Shown: positions 49,366 to 58,611 of the stretch, piece after piece
How positions within the stretch are numbered: position 1 is the first letter of the stretch
Layout of the letters: every line of letters begins with the position of its first letter
Origin: Streptomyces sp. NBC_01216
GTDB taxonomy: Bacteria > Actinomycetota > Actinomycetes > Streptomycetales > Streptomycetaceae
Length of the DNA stretch: 64,000 nt
Assembly: GCF_035994945.1 (NCBI RefSeq)
Contig: NZ_CP108677.1
Coordinates: 2,108,001 to 2,172,000 of the forward strand
Reading direction: 5' to 3'
The notes under the pieces: model-generated
Told to the model about the DNA's origin: nothing
Database searches by the model: none
What the model saw: only the letters and a program-made list of their open reading frames with translations
Position numbers and translations under genes: made by a program

Positions 49366-50664
49366 TTACTCCCCTTCAACACGCATGATGCTGGCGACAC
49401 CGCGCACGGTGTCGAGCTGGCGCAGTGCCTCGACGGTCCCGGAGAGGGCGGCGTCGGGTGCGCGGTGGGTGACGACGACGAGAGAGGCCTCGATGTCTCC
49501 GTCGGGCCGACCTTGCTGGCGCACCGTGTCGATGGATACGCCGTGCTCGGCGAAGACCGTCGCGACCTGGGCGAGGACGCCCGGCTTGTCGGCCACGTCG
49601 AGGCTGATGTGGTAGCGCGTCACGACCTCGCCCATGGGGCTCACGGGCAGCTGGGTGTACGCGGACTCGCCGGGGCCGTTGGCCTCGTTGAGCTTGTTGC
49701 GGCACACGGCGACCAGGTCGCCGAGCACGGCCGAGGCCGTCGGGGAACCACCGGCGCCGGGGCCGTAGAACATCAGCCGGCCGGCCGCCTCGGCCTCGAC
49801 GAACACCGCGTTGTACGCCTCGCGGACGGAGGCCAGCGGGTGGCTGAGCGGGATCATCGCGGGGTGGACGCGGGCGGTGACGGACGCGCCGTCGGCGGAG
49901 CGCTCGCAGATGGCGAGGAGCTTGATGGTGCAGCCCATGCGCTTGGCGGAGGCGAAGTCCGCGGCGGTGACCTCGGTCATGCCCTCGCGGTAGACGTCGT
50001 CGAGCCGCACACGGGTATGGAAGGCGATACCGGCCAGGATGGCGGCCTTGGCGGCGGCGTCGAAGCCCTCGACGTCGGCCGTCGGATCGGCCTCGGCGTA
50101 CCCGAGGGCGGTCGCCTCGTCCAGCGCCTCGGAGTAACCGGCACCGGAGGTGTCCATCTTGTCGAGGATGAAGTTCGTCGTGCCGTTGACGATGCCCATC
50201 ACACGGTTGATCTTGTCGCCGGCGAGGGACTCGCGCAGCGGCCGGATCAGGGGGATGGCGCCGGCGACGGCGGCTTCGTAGTAGAGGTCCTGGCCGTGCC
50301 GCTCGGCGGCGGCGTAGAGGCTCGCGCCGTCCTGGGCGAGCAGCGCCTTGTTGGCCGAGACCACCGAGACGCCGTGCTCGAAGGCGGTGGTGATCAGACT
50401 GCGGGCCGGCTCGACACCGCCGATGACCTCGACGACGACGTCGATGTCACCCCGTTTGACCAGGGCGGTGGCGTCGGTGGTGATGAGCTCGGGCGCGATG
50501 CCCTCGCGGACCTTGTCCGGGCGGCGGACCGCCACGCCGGCGAGCTCGACCGGAGCGCCGATGCGCGCCGCGAGGTCGGCGGCGTGCGTCGTCATGATGC
50601 GCGCCACCTCTGAGCCGACCACACCACAGCCCAGCAGCGCCACCTTCAGCGGACGCGTACGCAT
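49366..50664 (-). CDS. hom: Homoserine dehydrogenase with ACT domain
   Basis: A 432-residue NAD(P)-dependent enzyme, the branch point to threonine and methionine. Rossmann motif LKVALLGCGVVGSEVARIM at the start, catalytic region VNGTTNFILDKM and ALGYAEADPTADVEG, and a C-terminal ACT domain (HISLDVADKPGVLAQVATVF and after) that in this family gives threonine feedback inhibition. ATG 50664 or 50667; the second of the two Met has better ribosome-binding-site spacing. 108 bases after lysA. Confidence 0.95.
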   Translation of the reverse strand: MRTRPLKVALLGCGVVGSEVARIMTTHAADLAARIGAPVELAGVAVRRPDKVREGIAPELITTDATALVKRGDIDVVVEVIGGVEPARSLITTAFEHGVSVVSANKALLAQDGASLYAAAERHGQDLYYEAAVAGAIPLIRPLRESLAGDKINRVMGIVNGTTNFILDKMDTSGAGYSEALDEATALGYAEADPTADVEGFDAAAKAAILAGIAFHTRVRLDDVYREGMTEVTAADFASAKRMGCTIKLLAICERSADGASVTARVHPAMIPLSHPLASVREAYNAVFVEAEAAGRLMFYGPGAGGSPTASAVLGDLVAVCRNKLNEANGPGESAYTQLPVSPMGEVVTRYHISLDVADKPGVLAQVATVFAEHGVSIDTVRQQGRPDGDIEASLVVVTHRAPDAALSGTVEALRQLDTVRGVASIMRVEGE

Positions 50665-50772
50665 CATCCGACCTCGTCTCTCGTACTTCTTCGTATCTCT
50701 ACGGTGGGAACCAGTCTCACTCACCGGACGGAGGTTTCTGCCCTCCGTCCGGATCCTGAGACATCTATTTCA

Positions 50773-52164
50773 TCACCCGACATCGAGGCGCAGGAGATCT
50801 TCCTCCGTCTCACGCCGGACGATCACCCGGGCCTCGCCGTCGCGGACGGCGACGACGGGTGGGCGGAGCGCGTGGTTGTAGTTGCTGGCCATGGAGCGGC
50901 AGTACGCGCCGGTGGCCGGCACGGCGATCAGGTCGCCCGGCGCCAGGTCGGCCGGCAGGAACGCGTCCTTGACCACGATGTCACCGCTCTCGCAGTGCTT
51001 GCCGACGACCCGGGAGAGCATCGGCTCGGCCGTGCTGGTCCGCGAGACGAGCGCGACGCTGTACTCCGCGTCGTACAGCGCGGTGCGGATGTTGTCCGAC
51101 ATGCCGCCGTCGACGCTGACGTACGTCCGCAGCCCTTCGAGGGGCTTGACCGTGCCGACCTCGTACAGGGTGAAGGCGGTGGGGCCGACGATGGCGCGCC
51201 CCGGCTCGACGGAGATGCGCGGCGTACTCAGGCCGGCGGACTCGCACTCGCGCGTCACGATCTCGGTGAGCGCCTTGGCGATGTGGTGCGGCTCGCGCGG
51301 GTCGTCCTCGGAGGTGTAGGCGATGCCGAGTCCGCCGCCGAGGTCGATCTCGGGGAGCTCGACGCCGTGCTCGTCACGCACCTCGGCGAGCAACTGGACG
51401 ACACGGCGGGCGGAGACCTCGAAACCGGCCATGTCGAAGATCTGCGAGCCGATGTGCGAGTGGATGCCGATCAGCTCGAGCCCGTCCAGCTTCAGCGCCC
51501 TGCGCACCGCCTCCGCGGCCTGCCCGCCGGCGAGCGCGATACCGAACTTCTGGTCCTCGTGCGCGGTGGCGATGAACTCGTGGGTGTGCGCCTCCACGCC
51601 GACCGTGACCCGGATCTGGACGCGCTGCCGCCTGCCGAGGGCCTGAGCCGTGTGGGCGACGCGGACGATCTCCTGGAAGGAGTCGAGGACGATGCGGCCG
51701 ACACCGGCGGCGACGGCGCGCTCGATCTCCTCGGGGGACTTGTTGTTGCCGTGGAAGGCGATGCGCTCGGCGGGCATGCCCGCGTCGAGGGCGGTGACCA
51801 GCTCCCCGCCGGAGCAGACGTCCAGGTTCAGCCCCTCCTCCTTCAGCCAGCGGACGACGGCGCGGGAGAGGAACGCCTTGCCGGCGTAGAAGACGTCGGC
51901 GTCCTCGCCGAAGGCGTCGGCCCAGGCACGGCACCGGGCCCGGAAGTCCGACTCGTCGAGGAAGTAGCCCGGGGTGCCGAACTCCTCGGCGAGTTCGGTC
52001 ACCGTCAGTCCGCCGACGGTGACGACGCCCCGCTCGTTCCGTTCGACCGTCCGGGCCCAGACCTTGGGGTCCAGTCGGTTCAGGTCGGTGGGCGGCGCGG
52101 AGTAGTGCCCCTCGGGGAGGACGTCGGCGTGGCGGGGCCCTGCGGGGTGGGCGGAACGGCTCAT
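50773..52164 (-). CDS. lysA: Diaminopimelate decarboxylase
   Basis: A 463-residue fold-III PLP enzyme for the last step of lysine synthesis. The PLP Lys is in [15 protein letters not shown] (about 93-107). [29 protein letters not shown] and the other-subunit Cys motif GKHCESGD are all in order. About 40 residues precede the family N-terminus. nrtL ends 10 bases upstream, and hom follows, so nrtL-lysA-hom-thrC form one run. Confidence 0.95.
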   Translation of the reverse strand: MSRSAHPAGPRHADVLPEGHYSAPPTDLNRLDPKVWARTVERNERGVVTVGGLTVTELAEEFGTPGYFLDESDFRARCRAWADAFGEDADVFYAGKAFLSRAVVRWLKEEGLNLDVCSGGELVTALDAGMPAERIAFHGNNKSPEEIERAVAAGVGRIVLDSFQEIVRVAHTAQALGRRQRVQIRVTVGVEAHTHEFIATAHEDQKFGIALAGGQAAEAVRRALKLDGLELIGIHSHIGSQIFDMAGFEVSARRVVQLLAEVRDEHGVELPEIDLGGGLGIAYTSEDDPREPHHIAKALTEIVTRECESAGLSTPRISVEPGRAIVGPTAFTLYEVGTVKPLEGLRTYVSVDGGMSDNIRTALYDAEYSVALVSRTSTAEPMLSRVVGKHCESGDIVVKDAFLPADLAPGDLIAVPATGAYCRSMASNYNHALRPPVVAVRDGEARVIVRRETEEDLLRLDVG

Positions 52165-52174
52165 GTCAGCTCTT

Positions 52175-53407
52175 TCAGATCCGGTCGGGTGCGCTGATGC
52201 CGAGCAGGGACAGGCCACCGGCGAGCACCGTCCCGGCGGCTTCGGCGAGCGCGAGCCGGGAGCGGTGGGCGGCCGAGGGTTTCTCGTCGCCGCGGGGCAG
52301 CACCGTGTGCTGGAAGTCGAGCAGGGCATCGGCGACGCCTTCGAGGTGCCGGGCGACGCGGTCCGGGGCGCGGTGACGGGTGGCCGCGGCGAGCACGGCC
52401 GGATGGTCGCCGAGTACGGCGAGGAGCCGCCGGGCACGCGCCTCCGAGCCCTCGGCCCCGCCGGGCGCGCGCGGGCCGGCGGTGGCGGAGGTGCGGGCGG
52501 TGCCAGGGGCGCGGGCGGCGGTCCCGGACACGCCGGCTGTCTCCCGGATACCGGGGGCCCCCGGGGTGTCGTGGGCGCCGGCGGTCCCGGGGGCGCCGTG
52601 CGCCGGGGCGCGGCCGAAGCCGAGCTGCTCGGCGTTGCGTCGGAGCGCACGCGTCCGGGAGTGGGCGTACCGGACACGGAAGAAGGGGTTGCCCTCCTGC
52701 TGCCGGAGGAGGTCGTCGCCGAGACGGGCGGTGTCGTGCGCGGCGCCGGCGAGGAGCCCCCAGCGGGCGGCGTCGGGTCCCAGCCGCTCCAGCAGTTCGC
52801 GGGCGGTGTACGGCACGGGCAACGGGGCGACCTCGGCGACGAGCCGGCCCCGGGCGGCGGCTTCGGCCTCGCCTTCCTCGCCGGGCTCGGCGCCGTCCCG
52901 TACCCCGAGCAGGGCCCAGTCGGGATCGGCCGCGCCCTCGCACACCGTACGGACCCGGTACCCCTGCGCGACGAGAAGGCGGCGCAGGGCGTCGGCGGTG
53001 ACGGCGGCGCGCAGGTCGGCGCGGTGAACGGGGCGCGCGGTCTCGCCGTGCGGCTCGCGCCATCCGTAGCGGCTGCCGCGCCGCAGGATCTCGTCGACGA
53101 GTTCCTGCCCCGCGTCGGGGCACAGGGTGAAGTTGAGGAAGCCGGCCCCGGTGATGTCGACGGCGGCGAGCCCGGGAGTCCGGTCGAGCCGCGTCTTCAG
53201 GACCTCCGCGATGTCGAGCGGCGCGCGCCCGGCGGGGCGGGCCAGGGTGAGCGCGATGTTGCTCGCGTAGTCGCCGCGTCCCCCGGGCCGGGGTCGCTCG
53301 ACCTTGACCCGTGTCGGCAGTGCGCCGGCGTCGACCCGCAACTCGCCGTCGTCGACCGCGCGGCGCACGGCGCGCAGCACGGTGAGGGAGAGGTCCGCGG
53401 GGGTCAC
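52175..53407 (-). CDS. nrtL: ArgS-related anticodon-binding protein (NrtL)
   Basis: A 410-residue relative of arginyl-tRNA synthetase that keeps the N-terminal additional domain ([20 protein letters not shown] is ArgS-like; [13 protein letters not shown]) and a C-terminal DALR anticodon-binding part ([29 protein letters not shown]). The catalytic Rossmann domain is largely missing: no HIGH or KMSKS motif. A low-complexity Ala/Gly/Thr/Pro stretch of about 55 residues (about 275-330) sits in the C-terminal half. Start GTG 53407. A non-aminoacylating role is likely; its fixed place before lysA suggests a link to arginine or lysine metabolism, but function is unknown. Confidence 0.85.
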   Translation of the reverse strand: MTPADLSLTVLRAVRRAVDDGELRVDAGALPTRVKVERPRPGGRGDYASNIALTLARPAGRAPLDIAEVLKTRLDRTPGLAAVDITGAGFLNFTLCPDAGQELVDEILRRGSRYGWREPHGETARPVHRADLRAAVTADALRRLLVAQGYRVRTVCEGAADPDWALLGVRDGAEPGEEGEAEAAARGRLVAEVAPLPVPYTARELLERLGPDAARWGLLAGAAHDTARLGDDLLRQQEGNPFFRVRYAHSRTRALRRNAEQLGFGRAPAHGAPGTAGAHDTPGAPGIRETAGVSGTAARAPGTARTSATAGPRAPGGAEGSEARARRLLAVLGDHPAVLAAATRHRAPDRVARHLEGVADALLDFQHTVLPRGDEKPSAAHRSRLALAEAAGTVLAGGLSLLGISAPDRI

Positions 53408-53674
53408 GGGACAAGCCTAGGGGAGAAGGGGGGGCCGAAAGCGAACCGGTTTCGCCATGCGGTCACTCACGCGCCGGGACCTGCGGACGGCCGCCTCGGC
53501 GCACGGCGCTCCACCGACCGGGTCGGAGGCGGGGCACGGGCCGGTACCTCACTCGAATGGGGCGGGTGCGCGGGCCGGGCTTCGACTGGACGCGCGGCGC
53601 GGCGTGGTCTGGCCCGTCCCCGGATGCGCACGGACCGGACCCGGGCCGGTGTACGCCGTGACGACGGCAACGCC

Positions 53675-54163
53675 TCAGAGACCCCGACCCGGGACGTTCC
53701 CGCTCCCCGCGTGGTCGGCACAGCGTCTGCCGTCGGGTCTGCCGTCACGGGCAGACGGACCCTCCTGACCGTCGCGGCGCTCACGCCGGTCGCGGTGCAT
53801 GAGCTGCCGCACGACACGGACCAGCTCGGCGGGCTCGAAAGGCTTGGCCAGGAAGGCGTCGACACCGACGGCGACGCCGCCGCCGGCCTCGTACTGGGTG
53901 CAGGCGCTGACGATCGCGACCGGTACATGACGGGTCCGCGGATCGGACCGCAGCCGCTCGGCGGTCCGCAGACCGTCCAGACGGGGCATGACGACGTCCA
54001 GGGTGACGACATCAGGACAAACCTGGTGAACGACATCCAGACACTCGGCACCATCGGCCGCGGTCACCACCTCGAAGCCCTCAAGCTCGAGGTTGACCCT
54101 GATCAGCTGCCGGATCACCCGGTTGTCATCGACAACGAGCACCCGACCGGACACGCCTGACAC
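53675..54163 (-). CDS. Stand-alone receiver-domain response regulator
   Basis: A 162-residue protein that is one receiver domain plus a basic tail. RVLVVDDNRVIRQ gives the acidic pair, TLDVVMPRLDG the phospho-Asp and FLAKPFEP the conserved Lys. No DNA-binding output domain is seen; the tail (HRDRRERRDGQEG and after) is basic and disordered. Start is GTG 54163 or GTG 54154; no good ribosome-binding site. It diverges from the tRNA. No histidine kinase is next to it, so it is an orphan regulator, conserved at this position. The 267-base gap to nrtL holds nothing recognisable. Confidence 0.82.
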   Translation of the reverse strand: MSGVSGRVLVVDDNRVIRQLIRVNLELEGFEVVTAADGAECLDVVHQVCPDVVTLDVVMPRLDGLRTAERLRSDPRTRHVPVAIVSACTQYEAGGGVAVGVDAFLAKPFEPAELVRVVRQLMHRDRRERRDGQEGPSARDGRPDGRRCADHAGSGNVPGRGL

Positions 54164-54325
54164 ACGAACGAGAGTAGGTCCCGGCGGACGGCCGCGTCCG
54201 CGTTTTACCCACTTCCGACCCGCGCGGGGGATCGAACCCCCGGTGACGCGACGGAAATACCTGTTCACGGGCACCGCTCCGATGCTGGTAGGGTTCTACC
54301 CGTCGCCGCCGAAAACGGCGGACAC

Positions 54326-54397
54326 GCCCCCGTAGCTCAGGGGATAGAGCAACGGCCTCCGGAGCCGTGTGCGCAGGTTCGAATCCTGCCGGGGGCA
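54326..54397 (+). tRNA. tRNA-Arg (anticodon CCG)
   Basis: 72 bases that fold as a full cloverleaf: acceptor GCCCCCG / CGGGGGC, D arm with AGCTCAGGGGATAGAGC, anticodon stem ACGGC / GCCGT around loop CTCCGGA (anticodon CCG, reads CGG), and T arm CAGG TTCGAATC CCTG-type. Discriminator base A; CCA is not encoded. tRNA 3' ends are common attachment sites for actinomycete integrative elements, and this one borders the accessory block, but no integrase gene or second copy of the 3' end is seen in the window. Confidence 0.95.
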
Positions 54398-54404
54398 CTT
54401 CCGG

Positions 54405-54446
54405 AAAGAGGGTCTGACCAGCGGAAACGCAGGTCAGGCCCTTTCT
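54405..54446 (+). terminator. Hairpin after tRNA-Arg
   Basis: Stem of about 15 bp, AAAGAGGGTCTGACC with GGTCAGGCCCTTTCT, including G-U pairs, 12-base loop, followed by a pyrimidine-rich stretch (CTTTCTCG). Probable tRNA terminator. Confidence 0.7.
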
Positions 54447-54464
54447 CGTACATGCCAAAACGTA

Positions 54465-54482
54465 AACGGTCTATAGACCGTT
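54465..54482. promoter_or_regulatory. Perfect 18-bp palindrome, operator-like
   Basis: AACGGTCTATAGACCGTT is fully self-complementary and AT-rich at its centre, which is rare here. It looks like a dimeric repressor site (TetR or GntR type) but has no gene start within 500 bases on the plus strand. The core GGTCTATAGACC resembles the DasR-type GGTCTAGACC with two extra central bases. Confidence 0.55.
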
Positions 54483-54985
54483 GCTCTCTTCGGCTGTCCT
54501 GACGCACCGTCGCGCGGAGCCGATGTCGTCGGATCGCGGGTTTTCTCAGGTCAGAGCCGCCGCGCCGGATGCGTCGGCATCGCGCCAGCCTGCCTGTGGC
54601 GGCTCTTCGGGATGTTTCACCCCGCCTTCGCTCAGTAGTGCGGAATTCACGCGTGACCGGCCCAGATGCGCTGGAAACGCAAGCGGTCTGGTGGGTCGTT
54701 GCTCCTGGCGCTCGATATATGACATTTGCGCGATTAGCTTGGTTTCGTACCCGGCTGCCCGAGTACCGTCTTCCGCCCACGCGGACATCGACCCGGCCGA
54801 TCGACCCGGCCATCGGCCCGGGGCCACGGTTCACCGCGTCGACAGCCATGGGCCTGGCGAGTCGGCGTGGGCGCCGTCGACGCCGTAGAGGGGCCCGAAC
54901 GGCCCCTATCGTCATCATGGGGCGTTGACGCAGCCTGGGAGAGTCGGCGTAGTCGATACCTCAGCCGGAAGGTGGGCAGCCCGCA

Positions 54986-55690
54986 ATGAGCGCCGGGGCC
55001 AGGGGTGATCCCGAGGAGACACGGGTGCTGGTCGTTGAGGACGACCGGGGCATCGCGGAGTCCTTGGTACGCGGCCTCCGGCAGGCCGGATACGAGGCCG
55101 AGGGTGTGCGGACCGGGCGGGCGGCGCTGTCGTCGCCCACGCCCGACGTCGTCCTGCTGGATCTTGGGCTGCCGGATATCGACGGTGTCGAGGTGTGCCG
55201 GAGACTGCGGGCACGGTCGGACGCCGCGATCATCGCGGTGACCGCGCGGGGCGAGGAGGCGGACCGGGTGGTGGCCCTGGACGAGGGCGCCGACGACTAC
55301 CTGGTCAAACCCTTCGGTCTTGCCGAGCTCCTCGCGCGGATCCGGGCCGTGCTGCGCCGTCGGCGTCCGGCCGAGGCGGAGCTCCTGCGGCACGGGCCGC
55401 TGACGGTCGACCTCCGAACCCGGCAGGTCTCGGTCGACGGACATGCGGTGGCGCTGACGCCGAAGGAGTTCGGCATCCTGGAATGCCTGGCCGCGGACCC
55501 GGGCCGGGTGGTGAGCCGGCAGCAGATCCTGGAGCGGGCGTGGGACGCCCACTGGTACGGGCCGACGAAGGTGCTGGACGTGCACGTGGCGGCGCTGCGC
55601 CGCAAGCTCGGCGTGCCGGGCCTTGTCGAGACGGTCTACGGGCAGGGGTTCCGGCTCGGGGCGGTCGAGGTGCCGAGGGAGGGGTCGTGA
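54986..55690 (+). CDS. OmpR/PhoB-family response regulator
   Basis: A 234-residue regulator. Receiver: LVVEDDRGIAESL, phospho-Asp in VVLLDLGLPDIDG and Lys in YLVKPFGLAE (about 110). C-terminal winged helix: GHAVALTPKEFGILECLA and VVSRQQILERAWDA, ending KVLDVHVAALRRKLG. Its stop overlaps the histidine kinase start (GTGA). It is first in the operon with the redox genes and probably controls them. Cognate kinase at 55687. Confidence 0.92.
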   Translation: MSAGARGDPEETRVLVVEDDRGIAESLVRGLRQAGYEAEGVRTGRAALSSPTPDVVLLDLGLPDIDGVEVCRRLRARSDAAIIAVTARGEEADRVVALDEGADDYLVKPFGLAELLARIRAVLRRRRPAEAELLRHGPLTVDLRTRQVSVDGHAVALTPKEFGILECLAADPGRVVSRQQILERAWDAHWYGPTKVLDVHVAALRRKLGVPGLVETVYGQGFRLGAVEVPREGS

Positions 55691-57057
55691 CCCGCCGGAT
55701 CACCTGGACCCTGCTGGTCCTGACCGCCGTGCTGCTGGTCCTTGCCGTCGTGCCACTGGCGGTGTCACTGACGGCGCGCGAGCGCGTCGCCTACCGCGAC
55801 AGCCAGCGGGCGGCCGCACGGGTGATCGCCGCGGCGGCCGAGGAGCACCTCTCCGACAACAAGCCCCCGACCGTCCTGAACCAGGAGCTCGACGCCGCGG
55901 CCCGGGCCGGGGACTGCGCGGTGGTGTACGACGCCGCCGGGCGGCTGGTGGCCGGTACGCCGTGTACGGCGGCCCGGGGCGAGGAGGCGGAGGAGCTGGT
56001 GGAGGACGTGCTGGCCGGTCATGAGCCGGAGCCGCCGGAGAACGAGGGGTGGCTGCTGGCCGCGGAACCGGCCGGTGAGGTACGCCGGCCCGCAGGGGCC
56101 GTCGTGCTGGCCCGCTCCGCTGGTCCGCTGGATGCCCGGATCGCGGCGATCTGGGGTTGGTCCGCCGTGATCAGCGTCGCGGGTCTCGCCGCGGCCGCGC
56201 TGCTGTCCGTACGGCTCGCCCGCTGGGTCAGCCGCCCGTTGTCGACGCTGGACGCCAGCGCCCGGCGGCTGGGCGAGGGCGCCCTCGACGAGCGGGCCGA
56301 GGTCAGGGCCGGCCCACCGGAAGTGCGCCGGCTGGCCGCTACCTTCAACACCATGGCCGCCCGCACGGAGGCCCTCGTCCACGGTCACCGTGCCGTGATC
56401 GCCGATGTGTCCCACCAGTTGCGCACGCCGCTGGCCGCGCTGCGGCTGCGCCTCGACGTGCTGGCCGCCGGTGCCGAGGGCGACACCGCCGTGGAGCTGG
56501 CCGCCGCGCAGGAGGAGATCGCACGGCTGTCCCGGCTGGTCGACGGACTCCTGGCGGTCGCGCGTGCCGAGCAGGCGACACCGTGTCCGGCTGCGGTGCG
56601 GGTCGACGAGGTGGTCGCCGAGCGGGTGGCGGCCTGGTCCCCTGTCGCTGAGGAGCACGGCATCCGGCTGACCGCCATGCCTGCGGGGCTGGCCCTGTCC
56701 GTCGCGATGGGCGCGGGTCATCTGGAACAGATCCTCGACAACCTGATCGCGAACGCCGTGGAGGCCGTGCCCGAAGGCGGGAGCATCACCATCGGCCATG
56801 ATGCCGTACGTGGCGTGGCCCGGGTGTTCGTGCGAGACGACGGTCCCGGGATGGCGGACCAGGCGAGGGCGGTGGCCTTCCGTCGGTTCGGCAACCCTGA
56901 GGCAAAGGGCGCGGGACTGGGGCTCGCCATCGTGCACCGGCTGGTCACCGTCAACGGCGGTACGGTGCGCCTCGAGGACACCCCGGGCGGCGGGCTGACC
57001 GTCGTACTGGAGCTTCTTCTGTGGGCTGAGGACGGGCACGGGCGGGGCGGGGCGTAG
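55687..57057 (+). CDS. HAMP-domain sensor histidine kinase
   Basis: A 456-residue kinase starting at GTG 55687. First membrane helix WTLLVLTAVLLVLAVVPLAV (about 6-25), extracellular sensor of about 130 residues with two Cys (GDCAVVYD and GTPCTAARGEE), second helix near 158-178, HAMP (LARWVSRPLSTLDASARRLG). Phosphoacceptor is in VSHQLRTPLAALRLRLD. ATP-binding: DNLIANAVEAVPEGG, VRDDGPGMAD, GAGLGLAIVHRL. The extracellular Cys pair could make it a redox or thiol sensor; that is inference. The small anchored-protein gene starts 124 bases downstream. Confidence 0.92.
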   Translation: MTRRITWTLLVLTAVLLVLAVVPLAVSLTARERVAYRDSQRAAARVIAAAAEEHLSDNKPPTVLNQELDAAARAGDCAVVYDAAGRLVAGTPCTAARGEEAEELVEDVLAGHEPEPPENEGWLLAAEPAGEVRRPAGAVVLARSAGPLDARIAAIWGWSAVISVAGLAAAALLSVRLARWVSRPLSTLDASARRLGEGALDERAEVRAGPPEVRRLAATFNTMAARTEALVHGHRAVIADVSHQLRTPLAALRLRLDVLAAGAEGDTAVELAAAQEEIARLSRLVDGLLAVARAEQATPCPAAVRVDEVVAERVAAWSPVAEEHGIRLTAMPAGLALSVAMGAGHLEQILDNLIANAVEAVPEGGSITIGHDAVRGVARVFVRDDGPGMADQARAVAFRRFGNPEAKGAGLGLAIVHRLVTVNGGTVRLEDTPGGGLTVVLELLLWAEDGHGRGGA

Positions 57058-57181
57058 AGCTTCACGGCGTGGAGATCTTTACCGGTTCTGAAGGAGACGT
57101 GAGCGAGTTCCCGGGTGCGGTGAGCACAGCCTGGAGGTGCACGCAGCCGATCCGGGCCGCCGATTCTCCAGGAGCGCTGCC

Positions 57182-57625
57182 ATGGCCCCCTCGCCCGAAG
57201 ACTTCCAGCCGACACCCACCCCCGCCGCTTCCTACGCGCGCGATCGCGGTCTGCGCCGCAGCCGCCGCACCACCCGGTGGATCGCGGTCACGGCCGCCGC
57301 CGCTGCGGCAGCCCTGGGCGGCTTCTACACACACCTGCTGCCGGGCGGTTCGGCCGCCTCCGCACCCACGAACGTACCGGCGAACGCACCGGTGCAGAAT
57401 GCCGCGCCGTCGACTTCCGCCACCGTGGGGAAGGACGACGAGGGGCGCGAGGAGCAGGACGGCGACGAGAACGAGGACGACGCGGAGGGTAGGGTTCCGG
57501 TCGCGCAACCAGCTCCGCAGCCGCCGACCCAGCCGACCACCGTGGCGCCACCGGCCCCGCAGCCCCCGGCCCAGCCGCCCGTCGCGACCCAGCAGCAGCC
57601 GCAGACCACGACGGGGGCATCATGA
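57182..57625 (+). CDS. Small membrane-anchored protein ending in an ApbE-type flavinylation motif
   Basis: A 147-residue protein; ATG 57182 with AGGAG at good spacing. Residues 1-32 are basic (RDRGLRRSRRTTR just before the helix), then one membrane helix (about 33-53, WIAVTAAAAAAALGGFYTHLL), so the C-terminus should be outside. The rest is disordered: an acidic patch (KDDEGREEQDGDENEDD), then Pro/Gln-rich repeats, ending precisely in TTTGAS. ApbE links FMN to Thr or Ser in (S/T)GA(T/S) motifs, as in NqrC and RnfG. The next gene, overlapping by 4 bases, is an ApbE homologue. No FMN_bind domain is present. FMN carriage is inferred. Confidence 0.7.
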   Translation: MAPSPEDFQPTPTPAASYARDRGLRRSRRTTRWIAVTAAAAAAALGGFYTHLLPGGSAASAPTNVPANAPVQNAAPSTSATVGKDDEGREEQDGDENEDDAEGRVPVAQPAPQPPTQPTTVAPPAPQPPAQPPVATQQQPQTTTGAS

Positions 57626-58611
57626 ACACCTACCCCTGGTCGCCCGCTCCCGCCCAGATCGTCTTCCCGGCGCTGGGCACCACGGCCGTCCTGCTCGTCA
57701 CCGATCCGGACGCTCTGCCCGCCGCGGAAGCGGTGCTGCGCACCGAGCTGGCCGCCGTCGACCGTGCGTGCAGCCGCTTCCGGCCTGATTCCGAGCTCAG
57801 CCGTGTGAACCTGAACGCGGGCTGCACGACGGCGGTCAGCGCGTACTTCGCGGTGGCCCTGGAAGCCGCGCTGCGGGCCGCCAGGCTCACGGACGGCGCG
57901 GTGGACCCGACCGTGGGCAGCGCGGTGATCGCGCTCGGCTACGACCGTACGTTCGCGTCCGTACGCCCCGACGACGCCCGCCCCGTGCCCGTGGCCCGGC
58001 CCGTGCCCGGCTGGCGGCACATCGACTTCGACTCGCGCGCCCGCCGGCTGCGCCTGCCTGCGGGCACCCGTCTCGATCTGGGCGCGACGGCCAAGGCCCT
58101 GGCCGCCGACCGGGCCGCCCGGCAGGCCGCCACCCTGACGGGCTGCGGGGTGCTGGTCGGTCTCGGCGGCGACCTGGCGACCGCCGGGCCGGCTCCCGAG
58201 GGCGGCTGGCGGATCGCCCTCGCCGACGACCACGCCCGACCCGACCCGCAGGGCGGTGCCGCTGTGGCGGTGACCGGTGGGGCGCTGGCGACCTCGGGCA
58301 TCCGGGTGCGGACCTGGCGGCGCGGCGGCCGGGTGCTGCATCACATCGTCGACCCGGCCACCGGAGAACCCGCCGCACCCGCGTGGCGCACGGTCACCGT
58401 CGCGGCCGCCACGTGCGTGGACGCCAATGCCGTCAGTACGGCGGCGATCGTGCTCGGCAACCCGGCTCTGGACTGGGTACGCGCCACCGCCCTGCCCGCC
58501 CGGCTGACGGGCCTCGACGGCACCGTCGTACGCCTCGGCGGCTGGCCGGCCGACTCCCACGCCCCCGCCCCGTCGGGTTCCCCGGCCGCAGTCGTGGGAG
58601 GCTCGCGATGA
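57622..58611 (+). CDS. apbE: FAD:protein FMN transferase (ApbE family)
   Basis: A 329-residue ApbE that splits FAD and attaches FMN covalently to Ser or Thr on target proteins. FSR-type motif DRACSRFRPDSELSRVN (about 47-63), VDPTVGSAVIALGYDRTF, the Gly-rich FAD site TRLDLGATAKALAADRAA, VGLGGDLATAG and a C-terminal HIVDPATGEPA plus the Asp/Thr Mg2+ region TCVDANAVSTAAIV. No signal peptide is seen, so it acts inside unless exported otherwise, while its likely target faces outward. Overlaps neighbours on both sides (ATGA). Confidence 0.92.
   Translation: MNTYPWSPAPAQIVFPALGTTAVLLVTDPDALPAAEAVLRTELAAVDRACSRFRPDSELSRVNLNAGCTTAVSAYFAVALEAALRAARLTDGAVDPTVGSAVIALGYDRTFASVRPDDARPVPVARPVPGWRHIDFDSRARRLRLPAGTRLDLGATAKALAADRAARQAATLTGCGVLVGLGGDLATAGPAPEGGWRIALADDHARPDPQGGAAVAVTGGALATSGIRVRTWRRGGRVLHHIVDPATGEPAAPAWRTVTVAAATCVDANAVSTAAIVLGNPALDWVRATALPARLTGLDGTVVRLGGWPADSHAPAPSGSPAAVVGGSR

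Larger units (their letters stand above)
54398..54985. other. Gap between tRNA-Arg and accessory operon
   Basis: 588 bases. It holds a hairpin just after the tRNA, the 18-bp palindrome at 54465-54482 and, from about 54500 to 54985, sequence with lower codon bias and somewhat lower GC than neighbouring genes. Open frames on both strands here look like chance frames (Arg/Ser-rich, no homology recognised). No promoter for the regulator gene at 54986 could be fixed. Confidence 0.6.

Noticed and set aside
54337..54918. Minus-strand frame across the tRNA
   Set aside because: It runs through the tRNA and its hairpin, has no ribosome-binding site and gives an Arg-rich product.
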